The translations under genes and the position numbers were made by a program. Of a DNA stretch of 18,145 nucleotides, positions 6,963 through 14,586 are shown piece after piece. The notes beneath the pieces are model-generated. The model was given only the letters and a program-made list of their open reading frames with translations, ran no database searches and was not told the origin of the DNA. Origin of the DNA: JAKIWV01 sp049800095. GTDB taxonomy: Archaea; Thermoplasmatota; Thermoplasmata; Lutacidiplasmatales; UBA184. The stretch is taken from the NCBI GenBank assembly GCA_049800095.1, contig JBARJD010000132.1:1-18145 (forward strand), written 5' to 3'. Every line of letters begins with the position of its first letter. The stretch's first letter is position 1.

Positions 6963-6972
6963 CTAATATCTT
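6963..6972 (-). promoter_or_regulatory. TATA-like box for pgk
   Basis: On the reverse strand this reads AAGATATTAG, an A/T-rich island in the 61-base gap between the ketopantoate reductase stop and the pgk GTG. The spacing would place transcription start within a few bases of the GTG at 6938, as in leaderless archaeal messages. Confidence 0.5.
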
Positions 6973-6999
6973 GCGGCTCGCAGCGGTATTTCGAACCGC

Positions 7000-7926
7000 T
7001 CAATGCGCTGTGGAGGGTTCCTTGGCACGGATCCGGTCCACGATCCGCTCGGTGGCCGGAAGCGAGAGTCCCCGACGCTGGCCGATCTGGAGAATCGCCC
7101 CCGAGATGGAATCGATCTCGGTCCGCCGACCCCGATCGAGGTCTTGGAGCATGCTCGACCGGTTGTCTGCCGTGGCACGAACGACCCTCCATAACTCCCG
7201 CTGCGCGTCGGTGTCGGTGAACCGCACCCCCTCGGACTGCGCCACGCTCAGCGCTTCGTCGAGGAGTTGAAGCGCCTGGCTCCGGTACGGGTCCAGCAAC
7301 AACCGACCATTGGGGATCTTGTGGTCCGCCGTGACGGGGTTGATGGCCGCGTTGACCAGGACCTTCCGCCATACTTCTCGCTCCCGGTCGTGGTCGACTC
7401 GTACAGGAATCCCGGCCGCCCGGAACGTTTCTGCCACCGCGTCGGCGTGCCGTCCAGACCGGAAGTCGGCCAGCAGGAGCTCGCCCTCCCCAGAGTGCCG
7501 AACCGTCCCGGGGCCCACGAATGTGGCCGGTACAGAGTTGATTCCGCGAATGATCCACTGACCCGGGTCGGGCCACCCGGCGGCGCTCAGGGCCTCTTCC
7601 ACGGTCGACTCGATCCCGAGGCCGTTCTGGAGCGCCGCGACCGGGATCGGGGGCGTAACGATTCGCCCGAAGAGCGCCGCCGCATTCTGCAGGTCGTAGG
7701 TCTTGACGGTAAGGAGAGACAGGTCGGCCCGAAGATCGCTTGGCAGCTCCGATACCGCGGGAATCCGGAACGTTCCCGTGGTCCGCCCCTCGAGCGTGAG
7801 GCCATCCCGATTGATGGCGGCGACATGCGGGGGTCGGGCCACCAGGATCACGTCGTTCCCCGCCCGGTAGAGGAGGGCGCCGAACAGGCTCCCGATGGCG
7901 CCGGCGCCGACAACCACGATGCGCAC
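7000..7926 (-). CDS. panE: 2-dehydropantoate 2-reductase (ketopantoate reductase)
   Basis: This enzyme reduces ketopantoate to pantoate with NAD(P)H, a step of coenzyme A biosynthesis. The 308-residue length is typical. The Rossmann motif GAGAIGSLFG is at residues 7-16, the substrate-loop ALQNGLG at 98-104, and the catalytic Lys lies in WRKVLVNAAINPVTA (K188, with N192 and N196), which matches the family's K-x3-N-x3-N pattern. The C-terminal helical domain carries SSMLQDLDRGRRTEIDSISG, the usual family segment. The start is GTG at 7926, twelve bases after the stop of the upstream coiled-coil gene, so the two are probably cotranscribed. In archaea the pathway continues with pantoate kinase and phosphopantothenate synthetase, neither of which is in the window. 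Confidence 0.95.
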   Translation of the reverse strand: MRIVVVGAGAIGSLFGALLYRAGNDVILVARPPHVAAINRDGLTLEGRTTGTFRIPAVSELPSDLRADLSLLTVKTYDLQNAAALFGRIVTPPIPVAALQNGLGIESTVEEALSAAGWPDPGQWIIRGINSVPATFVGPGTVRHSGEGELLLADFRSGRHADAVAETFRAAGIPVRVDHDREREVWRKVLVNAAINPVTADHKIPNGRLLLDPYRSQALQLLDEALSVAQSEGVRFTDTDAQRELWRVVRATADNRSSMLQDLDRGRRTEIDSISGAILQIGQRRGLSLPATERIVDRIRAKEPSTAH

Positions 7927-7938
7927 GGGGGGGCCCCA

Positions 7939-8169
7939 CTACTCCAATCGACGCAGGAGGGCGCGGAGGGCGGGGTCTCGGCCCCAATCTCCCCTGAGTT
8001 CCACGAGAAGGTTCTGGTAGTACCGGACCTGCTCGTCGGCTTTGGCGATCTGCTCCGCAAGGTACTGTTCCTCCCGGCGGAGCCGCTCGAATTCGAGTTC
8101 GGCCTCCGCGTGGGCGCGGCCGACGGCCTCGAGCTTATCGAGCAGGGAAGTTCGGACGCGTCTGGGCAT
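7939..8169 (-). CDS. Small coiled-coil protein (hypothetical)
   Basis: A 76-residue, highly charged protein. Nearly all of residues 8-58 is predicted as a coiled coil (LLDKLEAVGRAHAEAELEFE and then ERLRREEQYLAEQIAKADEQ), followed by a short basic, Arg/Leu-rich end. There is no membrane segment, Cys motif or catalytic motif. The ATG at 8169 is preceded by a purine-rich AGGGGATCC and lies inside the 3' end of the upstream coiled-coil gene, overlapping it by 35 bases; panE follows 12 bases after its stop. Position and composition suggest a partner of the preceding small protein. Function is unknown. Confidence 0.65.
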   Translation of the reverse strand: MPRRVRTSLLDKLEAVGRAHAEAELEFERLRREEQYLAEQIAKADEQVRYYQNLLVELRGDWGRDPALRALLRRLE

Positions 8170-8407
8170 GGATCCCCTGGCTCGGCGGGGTGTCGCGTCG
8201 GCCGGCGTTCGACACGGCCTCGGAGAGCTCCTGGATTTGGGCCAACTCGCGCTTCAATCGTCGTAGGCGCGCCGCCACACGGACCTCCCGATCCCGGACG
8301 TCGGCCAACGCCGCTTGGAGAACCTCGAGACGGCGCCGCCACTTGTCCCGTTCCTGGACATTGGCTAGCACCGTATCGACGTCCACCGCGACCGCCCACG
8401 CGAGCAC
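8135..8407 (-). CDS. Small coiled-coil protein, first gene of the panE cluster (hypothetical)
   Basis: Up to 90 residues from GTG 8407; an internal GTG at about 8386 (just before DVDTVLANVQ) is an equally possible start. Residues about 18-64 form a regular coiled coil (RDKWRRRLEVLQAALADVRD, then VAARLRRLKRELAQIQELSE). The last 20 residues look disordered and overlap the start of the next gene in another frame, so the true C-terminus may tolerate change. The gene is divergent from mdh, and the 131 bases between the two starts hold the mdh promoter; no clear TATA box is visible for this gene. I recognise no family. Confidence 0.55.
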   Translation of the reverse strand: MLAWAVAVDVDTVLANVQERDKWRRRLEVLQAALADVRDREVRVAARLRRLKRELAQIQELSEAVSNAGRRDTPPSQGIHAQTRPNFPAR

Positions 8408-8492
8408 GCGGCTCTTCGGGAATCAAGCTTTCGCCCCGGGGAACCGCGCCCCTCTGGCCCGCCAATTTGGGGGTCGCCGAGGGAAGGTCGGA

Positions 8493-8500
8493 GTTTAATC
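8493..8500 (+). promoter_or_regulatory. TATA-like box for mdh
   Basis: GTTTAATC, 39-46 bases upstream of the GTG start, is the only A/T-rich element of archaeal TATA type near this gene. It predicts a short leader of about 20 bases that still contains the Shine-Dalgarno sequence at 8527. Confidence 0.55.
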
Positions 8501-8526
8501 CGTGGCTCGGCTCCCAGGGCCGTTTC

Positions 8527-8531
8527 GGAGG
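8527..8531 (+). promoter_or_regulatory. Shine-Dalgarno fixing the mdh start
   Basis: GGAGG is followed by seven bases and then GTG 8539. It decides for this start although the frame stays open far upstream, where it is only antisense to panE and the coiled-coil genes. Confidence 0.75.
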
Positions 8532-8538
8532 AACCCTC

Positions 8539-9483
8539 GTGGCAGCGTTTCAGAAGGTCGCGGTATTGGGAGCGGGCAACGTCGGAGGAAGCCTTGCGCA
8601 GCGGCTCGCGGAGATGGACCTTGCGAAGGAGGTCGTCCTCGTCGACATCATCGACGGACTGCCTCAGGGCAAAGCCCTCGACATCCAAGAGTCGGCGCCG
8701 ATCATCGGCTTCTCGACCCGGGTCACCGGAAGCATCTCCTTGGAAGCGATCCGGGATTCAGACCTCGTGATCGAGACGGCGGGGTTGGCCCGAAAGCCCG
8801 GGATGAGCCGGTCTGACCTTCTGACGAAGAACGCCGACATCCTGCGCGGGCACGCCACCGCCGTGAGGAGCTTCGCCCCGGATTCAGTGGTACTCGTCGT
8901 GACCAACCCCGTCGATGTCATGACCTACTGGTTCCGAAAGGTGTGCGGTTTGCCGGCGGCGCGTGTCTTCGGGGAGTCCGGCACGCTCGATACGGCCCGG
9001 TTCCGGACCTTCGTCGCGCTCGAACTCGGCGTCGCACCGCGCGATGTGACCGGCTTCGTCCTCGGCACGCACGGGGATACGATGGTCCCGATCCTCTCGC
9101 TCTCGAGCGTCTCCGGGGTTCCCCTCACCCAGCTGCTCACCGCGGACCAACTCGCCACGATCGTCAAGCGAACGCAACAGGGCGGCGGGGAGATCGTCAA
9201 CCTGCTCAAGACCGGTAGCGCCTTTTACGCCCCGTCGGCCTCGCAGGCCGAGCTCGCTCGGGCGGTGGGACGCGACGAGAAGCGGGTGCTCCCCGTGATC
9301 GCCCATCTGCAAGGTGAATACGGTCTCCACGACCTCTGCCTCGGCGTCCCGGCCTTGCTCGGACGCGGGGGCGTCGAGAAGGTCCTAGAGGTCGAGCTCA
9401 CCGCGACGGAGCGCACGGCCTTTGACGCAAGCGCTCAGGCCCTCCAAGAGGATCTCCAGGTGCTGGCCACGCTTCCGGCCTGA
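8539..9483 (+). CDS. mdh: Malate dehydrogenase (LDH-like type)
   Basis: This enzyme oxidises malate to oxaloacetate with NAD(P). The protein has 314 residues, normal for the LDH-like MDH group common in archaea. The dinucleotide motif GAGNVG is at residues 11-16 and the acidic end of beta-2 is D36. The mobile loop AGLARKPGMSR (81-91) carries the Arg pattern that selects malate/oxaloacetate rather than lactate. NPVD is at 123-126, the catalytic Asp/Arg pair sits in LDTAR (D151, R154; most relatives have LDSAR), and the catalytic His is H178 in GTHGDTMVP. An acidic residue at position 36 usually favours NAD over NADP. The gene has its own promoter and is followed 62 bases later by the transhydrogenase genes; together they suggest a link between malate oxidation and the NADH/NADPH balance. 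Confidence 0.95.
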   Translation: MAAFQKVAVLGAGNVGGSLAQRLAEMDLAKEVVLVDIIDGLPQGKALDIQESAPIIGFSTRVTGSISLEAIRDSDLVIETAGLARKPGMSRSDLLTKNADILRGHATAVRSFAPDSVVLVVTNPVDVMTYWFRKVCGLPAARVFGESGTLDTARFRTFVALELGVAPRDVTGFVLGTHGDTMVPILSLSSVSGVPLTQLLTADQLATIVKRTQQGGGEIVNLLKTGSAFYAPSASQAELARAVGRDEKRVLPVIAHLQGEYGLHDLCLGVPALLGRGGVEKVLEVELTATERTAFDASAQALQEDLQVLATLPA

Positions 9484-9510
9484 GCGCCAAACCTTCGGAA
9501 CGGGAAGCCT

Positions 9511-9518
9511 CATATCTC
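9511..9518 (+). promoter_or_regulatory. TATA-like box for the pnt operon
   Basis: CATATCTC lies 28-35 bases upstream of the pntAA ATG at 9546, which would give a nearly leaderless transcript. No Shine-Dalgarno is present before this ATG, which agrees with leaderless initiation. Confidence 0.45.
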
Positions 9519-9545
9519 GCCGTCTTACCGAGCGTCGGTTTCAGA

Positions 9546-10685
9546 ATGGCGGTCTGCATTGTCGCCCCGAAAGAGATCGCCCCGGGGGAGAAGCGCGTCG
9601 CGCTCGTCCCGGAAGTGGCCGGTCGGTTGGTGAAGGCCGGACACCGGGTCTGCGTGGAGACAGAGGCCGGGGAGGACGCCGGGGTGACGGATGCCGAATA
9701 CACCGCCGTGGGCGTCCAGCTCGTGGAGAGCGCGAAGCAGCTGTACGCGAGCGCGGATGTAGTGCTCAAGGTCCAGCCTCCAACGACCGCCGAAACGGGC
9801 CAGATGCGCGCGGGGACGGTCGTCATCGCTCTTATGAACGCCTCCCGGAACCTCGACCTGGTCGCCGCGCTGCGCGACCGGAACCTGACGGCCTTCGCCC
9901 TCGAGCTCGTCCCCCGCATCACGCGTGCCCAGAGCATGGACGCCCTGTCTTCTCAAGCAACGGCGGCCGGATACAAGGCGGCCCTGATCGGGGCGGAGTT
10001 GTCTCCGCGATTCCTCCCGATGCTCACCACGGCCGCGGGCACGATCCGGCCGGCGCGGGTGCTGATTCTGGGGGCTGGGGTGGCCGGCCTCATGGCCATC
10101 GCCACGGCCCATCGGCTCGGAGCCATGGTGGAGGCGTACGACGTCCGGCGCGCCGCCGGCGAGCAGGTGCGCAGCCTCGGTGCCAAGTTCCTCGAGCTCC
10201 AGATCAACGCCGAAGGCGCCGGCGGTTACGCCCGGGAGCTCACTCCCGAAGAGAAGGCCCTGGAGAGCAAGATGGTCAGCGACGCGGTGTCTCAAGCGGA
10301 CATCGTCATCACGACGGCGGCCATTCCCGGCCGCAAGGCCCCGGTGCTGGTCACCAAGGAGACCGTGGGTCGCATGAAGCCGGGGGCAGTCCTCATCGAC
10401 CTCGCCGCCGACGGTGGCGGCAACTGCGAGCTGACGAAGCCTGGGAAGACCATCCGCGTCAGTGACGTGACCATCGTGGGTCCCCTCAACCTGCCGAGTC
10501 AGACCGCGTACCACTCGAGCCAGATGTACGCGAAGAATCTCCAGGCGTTCCTCGGACTTCTCCTGAGTCCGGAGGGCCAGCTCGTCACCGACTATTCCGA
10601 TGAGATCCTGGCCGCGAGCTTGCTCGTGACCGGGGGAACGGTGCGGCACAAGCCGACCGCCGACCTCCTCGCCGGAGCCGCGTAA
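9546..10685 (+). CDS. pntAA: NAD(P) transhydrogenase subunit alpha part 1 (NAD-binding domain I)
   Basis: This is the soluble NAD(H)-binding component of the proton-translocating transhydrogenase. The membrane-bound complex moves hydride between NADH and NADP and uses the proton gradient to make NADPH. It has 379 residues, as in organisms with a split alpha subunit (Rhodospirillum rubrum type). The N-terminus has the alanine dehydrogenase/PNT signature (PKEIAPGEKRVALVPE, residues 8-23). ALELVPRITRAQSMDALSSQ (about 118-137) is the conserved family segment, the Rossmann motif GAGVAG is at 176-181, and YDVRRAAGEQVRSLGAKF follows at about 198-215. DLAADGGGNCELT, near residue 285, is the typical late motif. 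The stop at 10683-10685 abuts the ATG of pntAB, so the genes form an operon. Confidence 0.95.
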   Translation: MAVCIVAPKEIAPGEKRVALVPEVAGRLVKAGHRVCVETEAGEDAGVTDAEYTAVGVQLVESAKQLYASADVVLKVQPPTTAETGQMRAGTVVIALMNASRNLDLVAALRDRNLTAFALELVPRITRAQSMDALSSQATAAGYKAALIGAELSPRFLPMLTTAAGTIRPARVLILGAGVAGLMAIATAHRLGAMVEAYDVRRAAGEQVRSLGAKFLELQINAEGAGGYARELTPEEKALESKMVSDAVSQADIVITTAAIPGRKAPVLVTKETVGRMKPGAVLIDLAADGGGNCELTKPGKTIRVSDVTIVGPLNLPSQTAYHSSQMYAKNLQAFLGLLLSPEGQLVTDYSDEILAASLLVTGGTVRHKPTADLLAGAA

Positions 10686-10988
10686 ATGGCCGCGGACATC
10701 TGGACCGCGCTGTTCATCGCGATTCTGGCGGCCTTTGTCGGGTACGAAGTGATCAGCCGGGTCCCGACCCTGCTCCACACGCCGCTCATGAGCGGCTCGA
10801 ACTTCATCCACGGGATCGTGCTGGTCGGCGCGATCGTGGCCCTCGGCATCGCCACGTCTCCCATTGAGAAGGGGATCGGTCTCGTCGCGGTGATCATGGG
10901 TGCGATGAATGTCACCGGTGGCTACGTTGTCACCGAGCGGATTCTCGCCATGTTCGACCGCTCGAAACGGAAGGGAGGTCCACCGTGA
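10686..10988 (+). CDS. pntAB: NAD(P) transhydrogenase subunit alpha part 2 (membrane)
   Basis: A 100-residue membrane subunit with three hydrophobic segments at about residues 5-24, 41-58 and 63-85, the normal plan for PntAB. PLMSGSNFIHGIVLVGA (about 33-49) is the conserved PLMSGTNAIHGIV-like family motif. It forms part of the proton channel with PntB. It starts directly after the pntAA stop with no spacer. Its end contains the GGAGG (10974-10978) that serves pntB, and its stop overlaps the pntB start (GTGA). Confidence 0.95.
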   Translation: MAADIWTALFIAILAAFVGYEVISRVPTLLHTPLMSGSNFIHGIVLVGAIVALGIATSPIEKGIGLVAVIMGAMNVTGGYVVTERILAMFDRSKRKGGPP

Positions 10989-12373
10989 CGGGGCTCATCC
11001 AGGATGCGATCAACGCCGTTTACGTTGTCGCGGTCATCGCCTTCATCTTGGGCCTGAGGGCGATGAGCAGCCCCGCCACGGCCCGGCGCGGGATCCTCTA
11101 CGCCGGGATCGCGATGCTCCTCGCCGTCATCGCGACGGTCTTCAGCCCGGGCCTCTCGAACTTCGCGCTCATCGCGCTCGGCGTGGCGGTCGGCGGCCTC
11201 GCCGGATGGTACTGGGCGCGGGTGGTCCAGATGACGGCTATGCCGCAGATGGTCGCCGTGTTCAACGGTATGGGCGGCGGCGCGGCCGCCGCCATCGCGG
11301 CGGTAGAGCTCCTCACCGACCTCGGGAACCACGCGACCGCCGGACTCAGCCTCGCGGGCGCCGTCATCGGGTCGATCTCGATCGCGGGCAGCCTGATCGC
11401 GTTCCTGAAGCTCCAGGGATGGCTCCGGTCGAAGCCGATCGTCCTCCCCGGCCGCCAGTTCGTGAACACCGCGATCCTGATCGTCGGCGTCGGTTTCGGC
11501 GTCTGGGCGCTCTGGCAGGTCTCCGAGATCTGGCTCTTGCCGTTCTTTGTCCTCCTGTTGCTCTATGGAGTGCTCCTGACCCTACCGATCGGCGGCGCCG
11601 ACATGCCGGTCGTGATCAGCTTGACCAACGCTCTCACAGGTATCGCCGTGGCGCTCGATGGGTTCGCGCTCGTCAACGGCCCACTCGGGGACGCTGGCTA
11701 CGCGATGGTCATCGCCGGCGTGCTGGTCGGCTCGGCCGGTTCGTTGCTCACGGTCCTGATGGCCCGCGCGATGAACCGGTCCATCGCGAACGTCTTCTTT
11801 GGCGCCTTCGGAGCGGTCGAACAAGAGGGGACGACGGTCCAGGGTTCGCTCAAACCGATCGAGGCGAGCGACGTGGCCGCGATGCTGGCCTACGCGAACC
11901 AGGTGATCATCGCGCCGGGGTACGGACTCGCCGTCGCCCAGGCCCAAGGGAAGGTCCGGGAACTCGCCGACCTGCTCGAGAAGAAGGGGGTTCCGGTCAA
12001 GTTCGCCATCCATCCGGTCGCCGGCCGGATGCCCGGGCACATGAACGTCCTCCTTGCGGAGGCCGGGGTCTCGTATGACAAACTATTTGACCGGGACGAG
12101 ATCGACCCAGAATTCGGGACGACCGATGTCGTGCTCGTGATCGGGGCGAACGACGTCGTGAACCCAGCGGCGCGCCGGAAGGGAAGCCCGCTCTACGGGA
12201 TGCCGATCCTCGACGTGGATGCCGCGAAGAACGTCATCGTGCTCAAGCGCGGCGCCGGGAAGGGGTTCGCCGGCATCGAGAACGAGCTGTTCTACCGCGA
12301 CAACGCCCGAATGCTGTACGGCGACGCACAGGACAGTCTCACCAAGCTTATCCAGGAGCTCAAGAAGCTCTGA
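10985..12373 (+). CDS. pntB: NAD(P) transhydrogenase subunit beta
   Basis: A 462-residue subunit that joins the rest of the proton channel to the NADP(H)-binding domain III. About eight or nine hydrophobic segments fill residues 5-265. MPQMVAVFNGMGGGAAAAIA (about 86-105) is the typical transmembrane motif. The NADP-binding domain carries IIAPGYGLAVAQAQ, then VKFAIHPVAGRMPGHMNVLL, then DVVLVIGANDVVNPAA, and finally KRGAGKGFAGIENELFY, all standard. The start is GTG 10985, six bases after GGAGG, overlapping the pntAB stop by four bases. With pntAA and pntAB this makes a complete enzyme. I see no T-rich termination stretch downstream; 124 bases separate it from the best start of the helicase gene. 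Confidence 0.95.
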   Translation: MTGLIQDAINAVYVVAVIAFILGLRAMSSPATARRGILYAGIAMLLAVIATVFSPGLSNFALIALGVAVGGLAGWYWARVVQMTAMPQMVAVFNGMGGGAAAAIAAVELLTDLGNHATAGLSLAGAVIGSISIAGSLIAFLKLQGWLRSKPIVLPGRQFVNTAILIVGVGFGVWALWQVSEIWLLPFFVLLLLYGVLLTLPIGGADMPVVISLTNALTGIAVALDGFALVNGPLGDAGYAMVIAGVLVGSAGSLLTVLMARAMNRSIANVFFGAFGAVEQEGTTVQGSLKPIEASDVAAMLAYANQVIIAPGYGLAVAQAQGKVRELADLLEKKGVPVKFAIHPVAGRMPGHMNVLLAEAGVSYDKLFDRDEIDPEFGTTDVVLVIGANDVVNPAARRKGSPLYGMPILDVDAAKNVIVLKRGAGKGFAGIENELFYRDNARMLYGDAQDSLTKLIQELKKL

Positions 12374-12500
12374 CCCGCGCACGGGGGGCCCCGGCCTTGC
12401 CGTCCGCGGGCCTTCGAGTAGACGGTCACATTCAAACCATCCTTCGGGTTTCCCTCGGCGTAAAGGTGACCCTACGTCCTCCGACCGCCCGTCGACCGTA

Positions 12501-14558
12501 GTCAGCCCCCTCTTCCCGTATCGACCGCGCCCCGGCCAGGAAACCACGATCCATGAGATCCAGGAACTGGTCGAGCGTGGAGGCGTTCTACTTCTCGATG
12601 CGGCCACCGGCTCCGGAAAGACGGTCGCGGCCCTCGCCCCCCTCCTCGAACACGCCGAGGCCGCCGACCACCGGGTGCTCTACCTGGTCCGGACCCACGC
12701 GCAGGAGGCCCAGGTCCTCGCCGAAACCCGGGCGATCGGCGCCCGCGCCGGCCGCCCGATCCTCGGGGTCGGTCTCGAAGGGCGACAAGGCCGGTGCCTT
12801 CTTCTCGAGAGCATGGCCGAGATGCGGGGAGCCACGGCGGAGGAGTATGGCCATCTCTGCGGAGACCGGAAGCGGGCCACACGCGAATCCATCCAGGGAG
12901 GGAATCTCTTCACCCTCCCGGCCGAGCTCCCCGAAAGCCGCAGCGTCGACCTCACGGACCTGGACGGCTGTCCGTACTACGCGCGCGTGCTGCAGGCCGA
13001 CATCGAATCGTTGGCCGACCGATTCGCTCAGCAGCTGCCGACCGGACCCGGGTACGAGGAATACTGCCGGGCCGAGAACCTGTGCCCCTACGAACTCTCC
13101 AAGCTCCTCGTCGGCCGGGCCCGCCTCGTCACCGCACCCTACGCGTTCTTCTTTCATCCGCACATCCGCAGCGCGCTCCTCAGCTGGATGGGCATCGGGC
13201 TCGACCGCGTCGACCTGGTCGTCGACGAGGCGCACAACCTCCCCGAGCATCTGCGCGACCTGTCCACGGTCGCCTTGCCGCTCGACTCGATCCGACGGGC
13301 CCGGGCGGAGATCACCGAGCGCGGGGACTTTGCTCTCGCCGATGGGCTCACCGCCGGGCAGTTCCTGGACAAGGTCGCACAGGCCGTCCAAGAATTGGTC
13401 GGTCAGTATGCCCGCGACGAGGACGGGATACTTCCCCCTCGGGCGCTGGAGGATGCCCTCCTCACGGCCTTCGGCGGCACCTCGTTGCAGGTGACCGGCC
13501 ACCTTGAGCAGCTCGCCGCGTGGGGAGAGACCCTACGGGAGGAACGCCGGCGAGAGCGCCGGCTGCCCCGTTCCTGGGTCCACACCGTGGCGCTCACCTT
13601 GTTGGGCTGGCCCGAGCTCGAGCCCCCCGAGCACGTGAAGGTCGTCACGCGGGAACCGCGCCGGTCGCTCGAGGCGTACTCCCTCGACGCGTCCATCCCC
13701 TCGGCGCCGATCCGGGAATGCCACCTGTCGGTCCACATGTCGGGGACGCTCGCCCCGCTCGAGGAGTACCGGGACGCGCTGGGTCTCCCGGAGACCAGTC
13801 GGCTCGTACTGCTGCCGGACCCGTTCCCTCCCGAGAATCGGGCCTACTTTTACGACCCCGGGGTGACGACTCGGTACGAGGAGCTGCAAACGGACCCCAC
13901 GGCCCTCGAGCATCTCGCGGACCGGATCGCCGAGATCCTCGAAGTGCTGCCGGTGAAGACGGCCGTGTTCTTCCCCAGCTTCTCGTTGATGGACCGGATC
14001 CTGGCGGCCGGCCTCGCGGCCCAGCTTCCGCGCGGGGCGGTGGTCGAGGCCCGTACGCTCTCGATGGGAGACCTGTGGCGCCTCATCGACGGTTTCAAGC
14101 AGGCACCGGGCGCCGGAGCGTTCCTCGGTGTCGCGGGAGGCCGTGTCGCCGAGGGCATCGATTTTCCGGACGAGACGCTCGAGGCGGTCGTCCTGGTCGG
14201 TCTTCCGTTCCCCAAACCGACGGCGAAGCGCGAGGCGCTCCGGCAATTCTTGGACGAACGGACCCAGGGCCGCGGATGGGAGTACGCGGTGCTCGCTCCG
14301 ACGCAGCGGGGTATGCTCCAGGCGCTGGGGCGCATGATCCGCTCCGAGCACGACCGGGGCATCGGCATCGTGCTCGATCGACGGGCGACCCAATTCGCCT
14401 CCGTCTTGCCCGGAATGACGGCGTTGACCGACCTCCCGGGCCACGCCCACCGGTTCTACGGTCGTCGGGCCCGGCTCCGTTGGTCCCGGGAGGCCGAGGC
14501 GGTGGCGGCCGCCTACCGGAAGTCGGAGACGCACGGGCTCCCCGGCCCGAACCGCTAA
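12501..14558 (+). CDS. XPD/Rad3/DinG-family iron-sulfur ATP-dependent DNA helicase; start codon uncertain
   Basis: A superfamily-2 5'-3' helicase of the XPD type, implicated in DNA repair. Counted from 12501 it has 685 residues, the usual size. The N-terminal FPYRPRPGQ is the expected beginning. Walker A is in ATGSGKT (K40), the DEAH box is at 242-245, and motif VI QALGRMIRSEHDRG (Q and both Arg present) lies near the C-terminus. Five Cys (99, 120, 157, 189, 195) lie between the two ATPase motifs where XPD carries its four-Cys 4Fe-4S domain; the CRAENLCPYELSK segment is typical. No ATG, GTG or TTG exists in frame between the pntB stop and Walker A. The nearest in-frame ATG is at 12219, deep inside pntB. 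GTA 12498 or GTC 12501 lies where family members begin, so the start is a guess. Confidence 0.9.
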   Translation, partial: VSPLFPYRPRPGQETTIHEIQELVERGGVLLLDAATGSGKTVAALAPLLEHAEAADHRVLYLVRTHAQEAQVLAETRAIGARAGRPILGVGLEGRQGRCLLLESMAEMRGATAEEYGHLCGDRKRATRESIQGGNLFTLPAELPESRSVDLTDLDGCPYYARVLQADIESLADRFAQQLPTGPGYEEYCRAENLCPYELSKLLVGRARLVTAPYAFFFHPHIRSALLSWMGIGLDRVDLVVDEAHNLPEHLRDLSTVALPLDSIRRARAEITERGDFALADGLTAGQFLDKVAQAVQELVGQYARDEDGILPPRALEDALLTAFGGTSLQVTGHLEQLAAWGETLREERRRERRLPRSWVHTVALTLLGWPELEPPEHVKVVTREPRRSLEAYSLDASIPSAPIRECHLSVHMSGTLAPLEEYRDALGLPETSRLVLLPDPFPPENRAYFYDPGVTTRYEELQTDPTALEHLADRIAEILEVLPVKTAVFFPSFSLMDRILAAGLAAQLPRGAVVEARTLSMGDLWRLIDGFKQAPGAGAFLGVAGGRVAEGIDFPDETLEAVVLVGLPFPKPTAKREALRQFLDERTQGRGWEYAVLAPTQRGMLQALGRMIRSEHDRGIGIVLDRRATQFASVLPGMTALTDLPGHAHRFYGRRARLRWSREAEAVAAAYRKSETHGLPGPNR

Positions 14559-14586
14559 GAAGCCGCCCCCCGTCCGACCCGACGCC

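Noticed and set aside
5385..7220. 611-codon forward frame over pgk
   Set aside because: It is antisense to pgk, which has all its motifs; the translation is Arg/Ser-rich without any family resemblance.
7267..8538. Long upstream extension of the mdh frame
   Set aside because: It is antisense to panE and the coiled-coil genes; the GGAGG at 8527, GTG 8539 and the Rossmann motif at residue 11 fix the start.
9525..10811. 428-codon reverse frame over pntAA
   Set aside because: It is a shadow of pntAA; no start signal and no recognisable domain.
12219..12497. ATG 12219 as start of the XPD-like helicase
   Set aside because: It would overlap the pntB C-terminal coding sequence by about 155 bases and add a Ser/Arg-rich stretch with no counterpart in the family.
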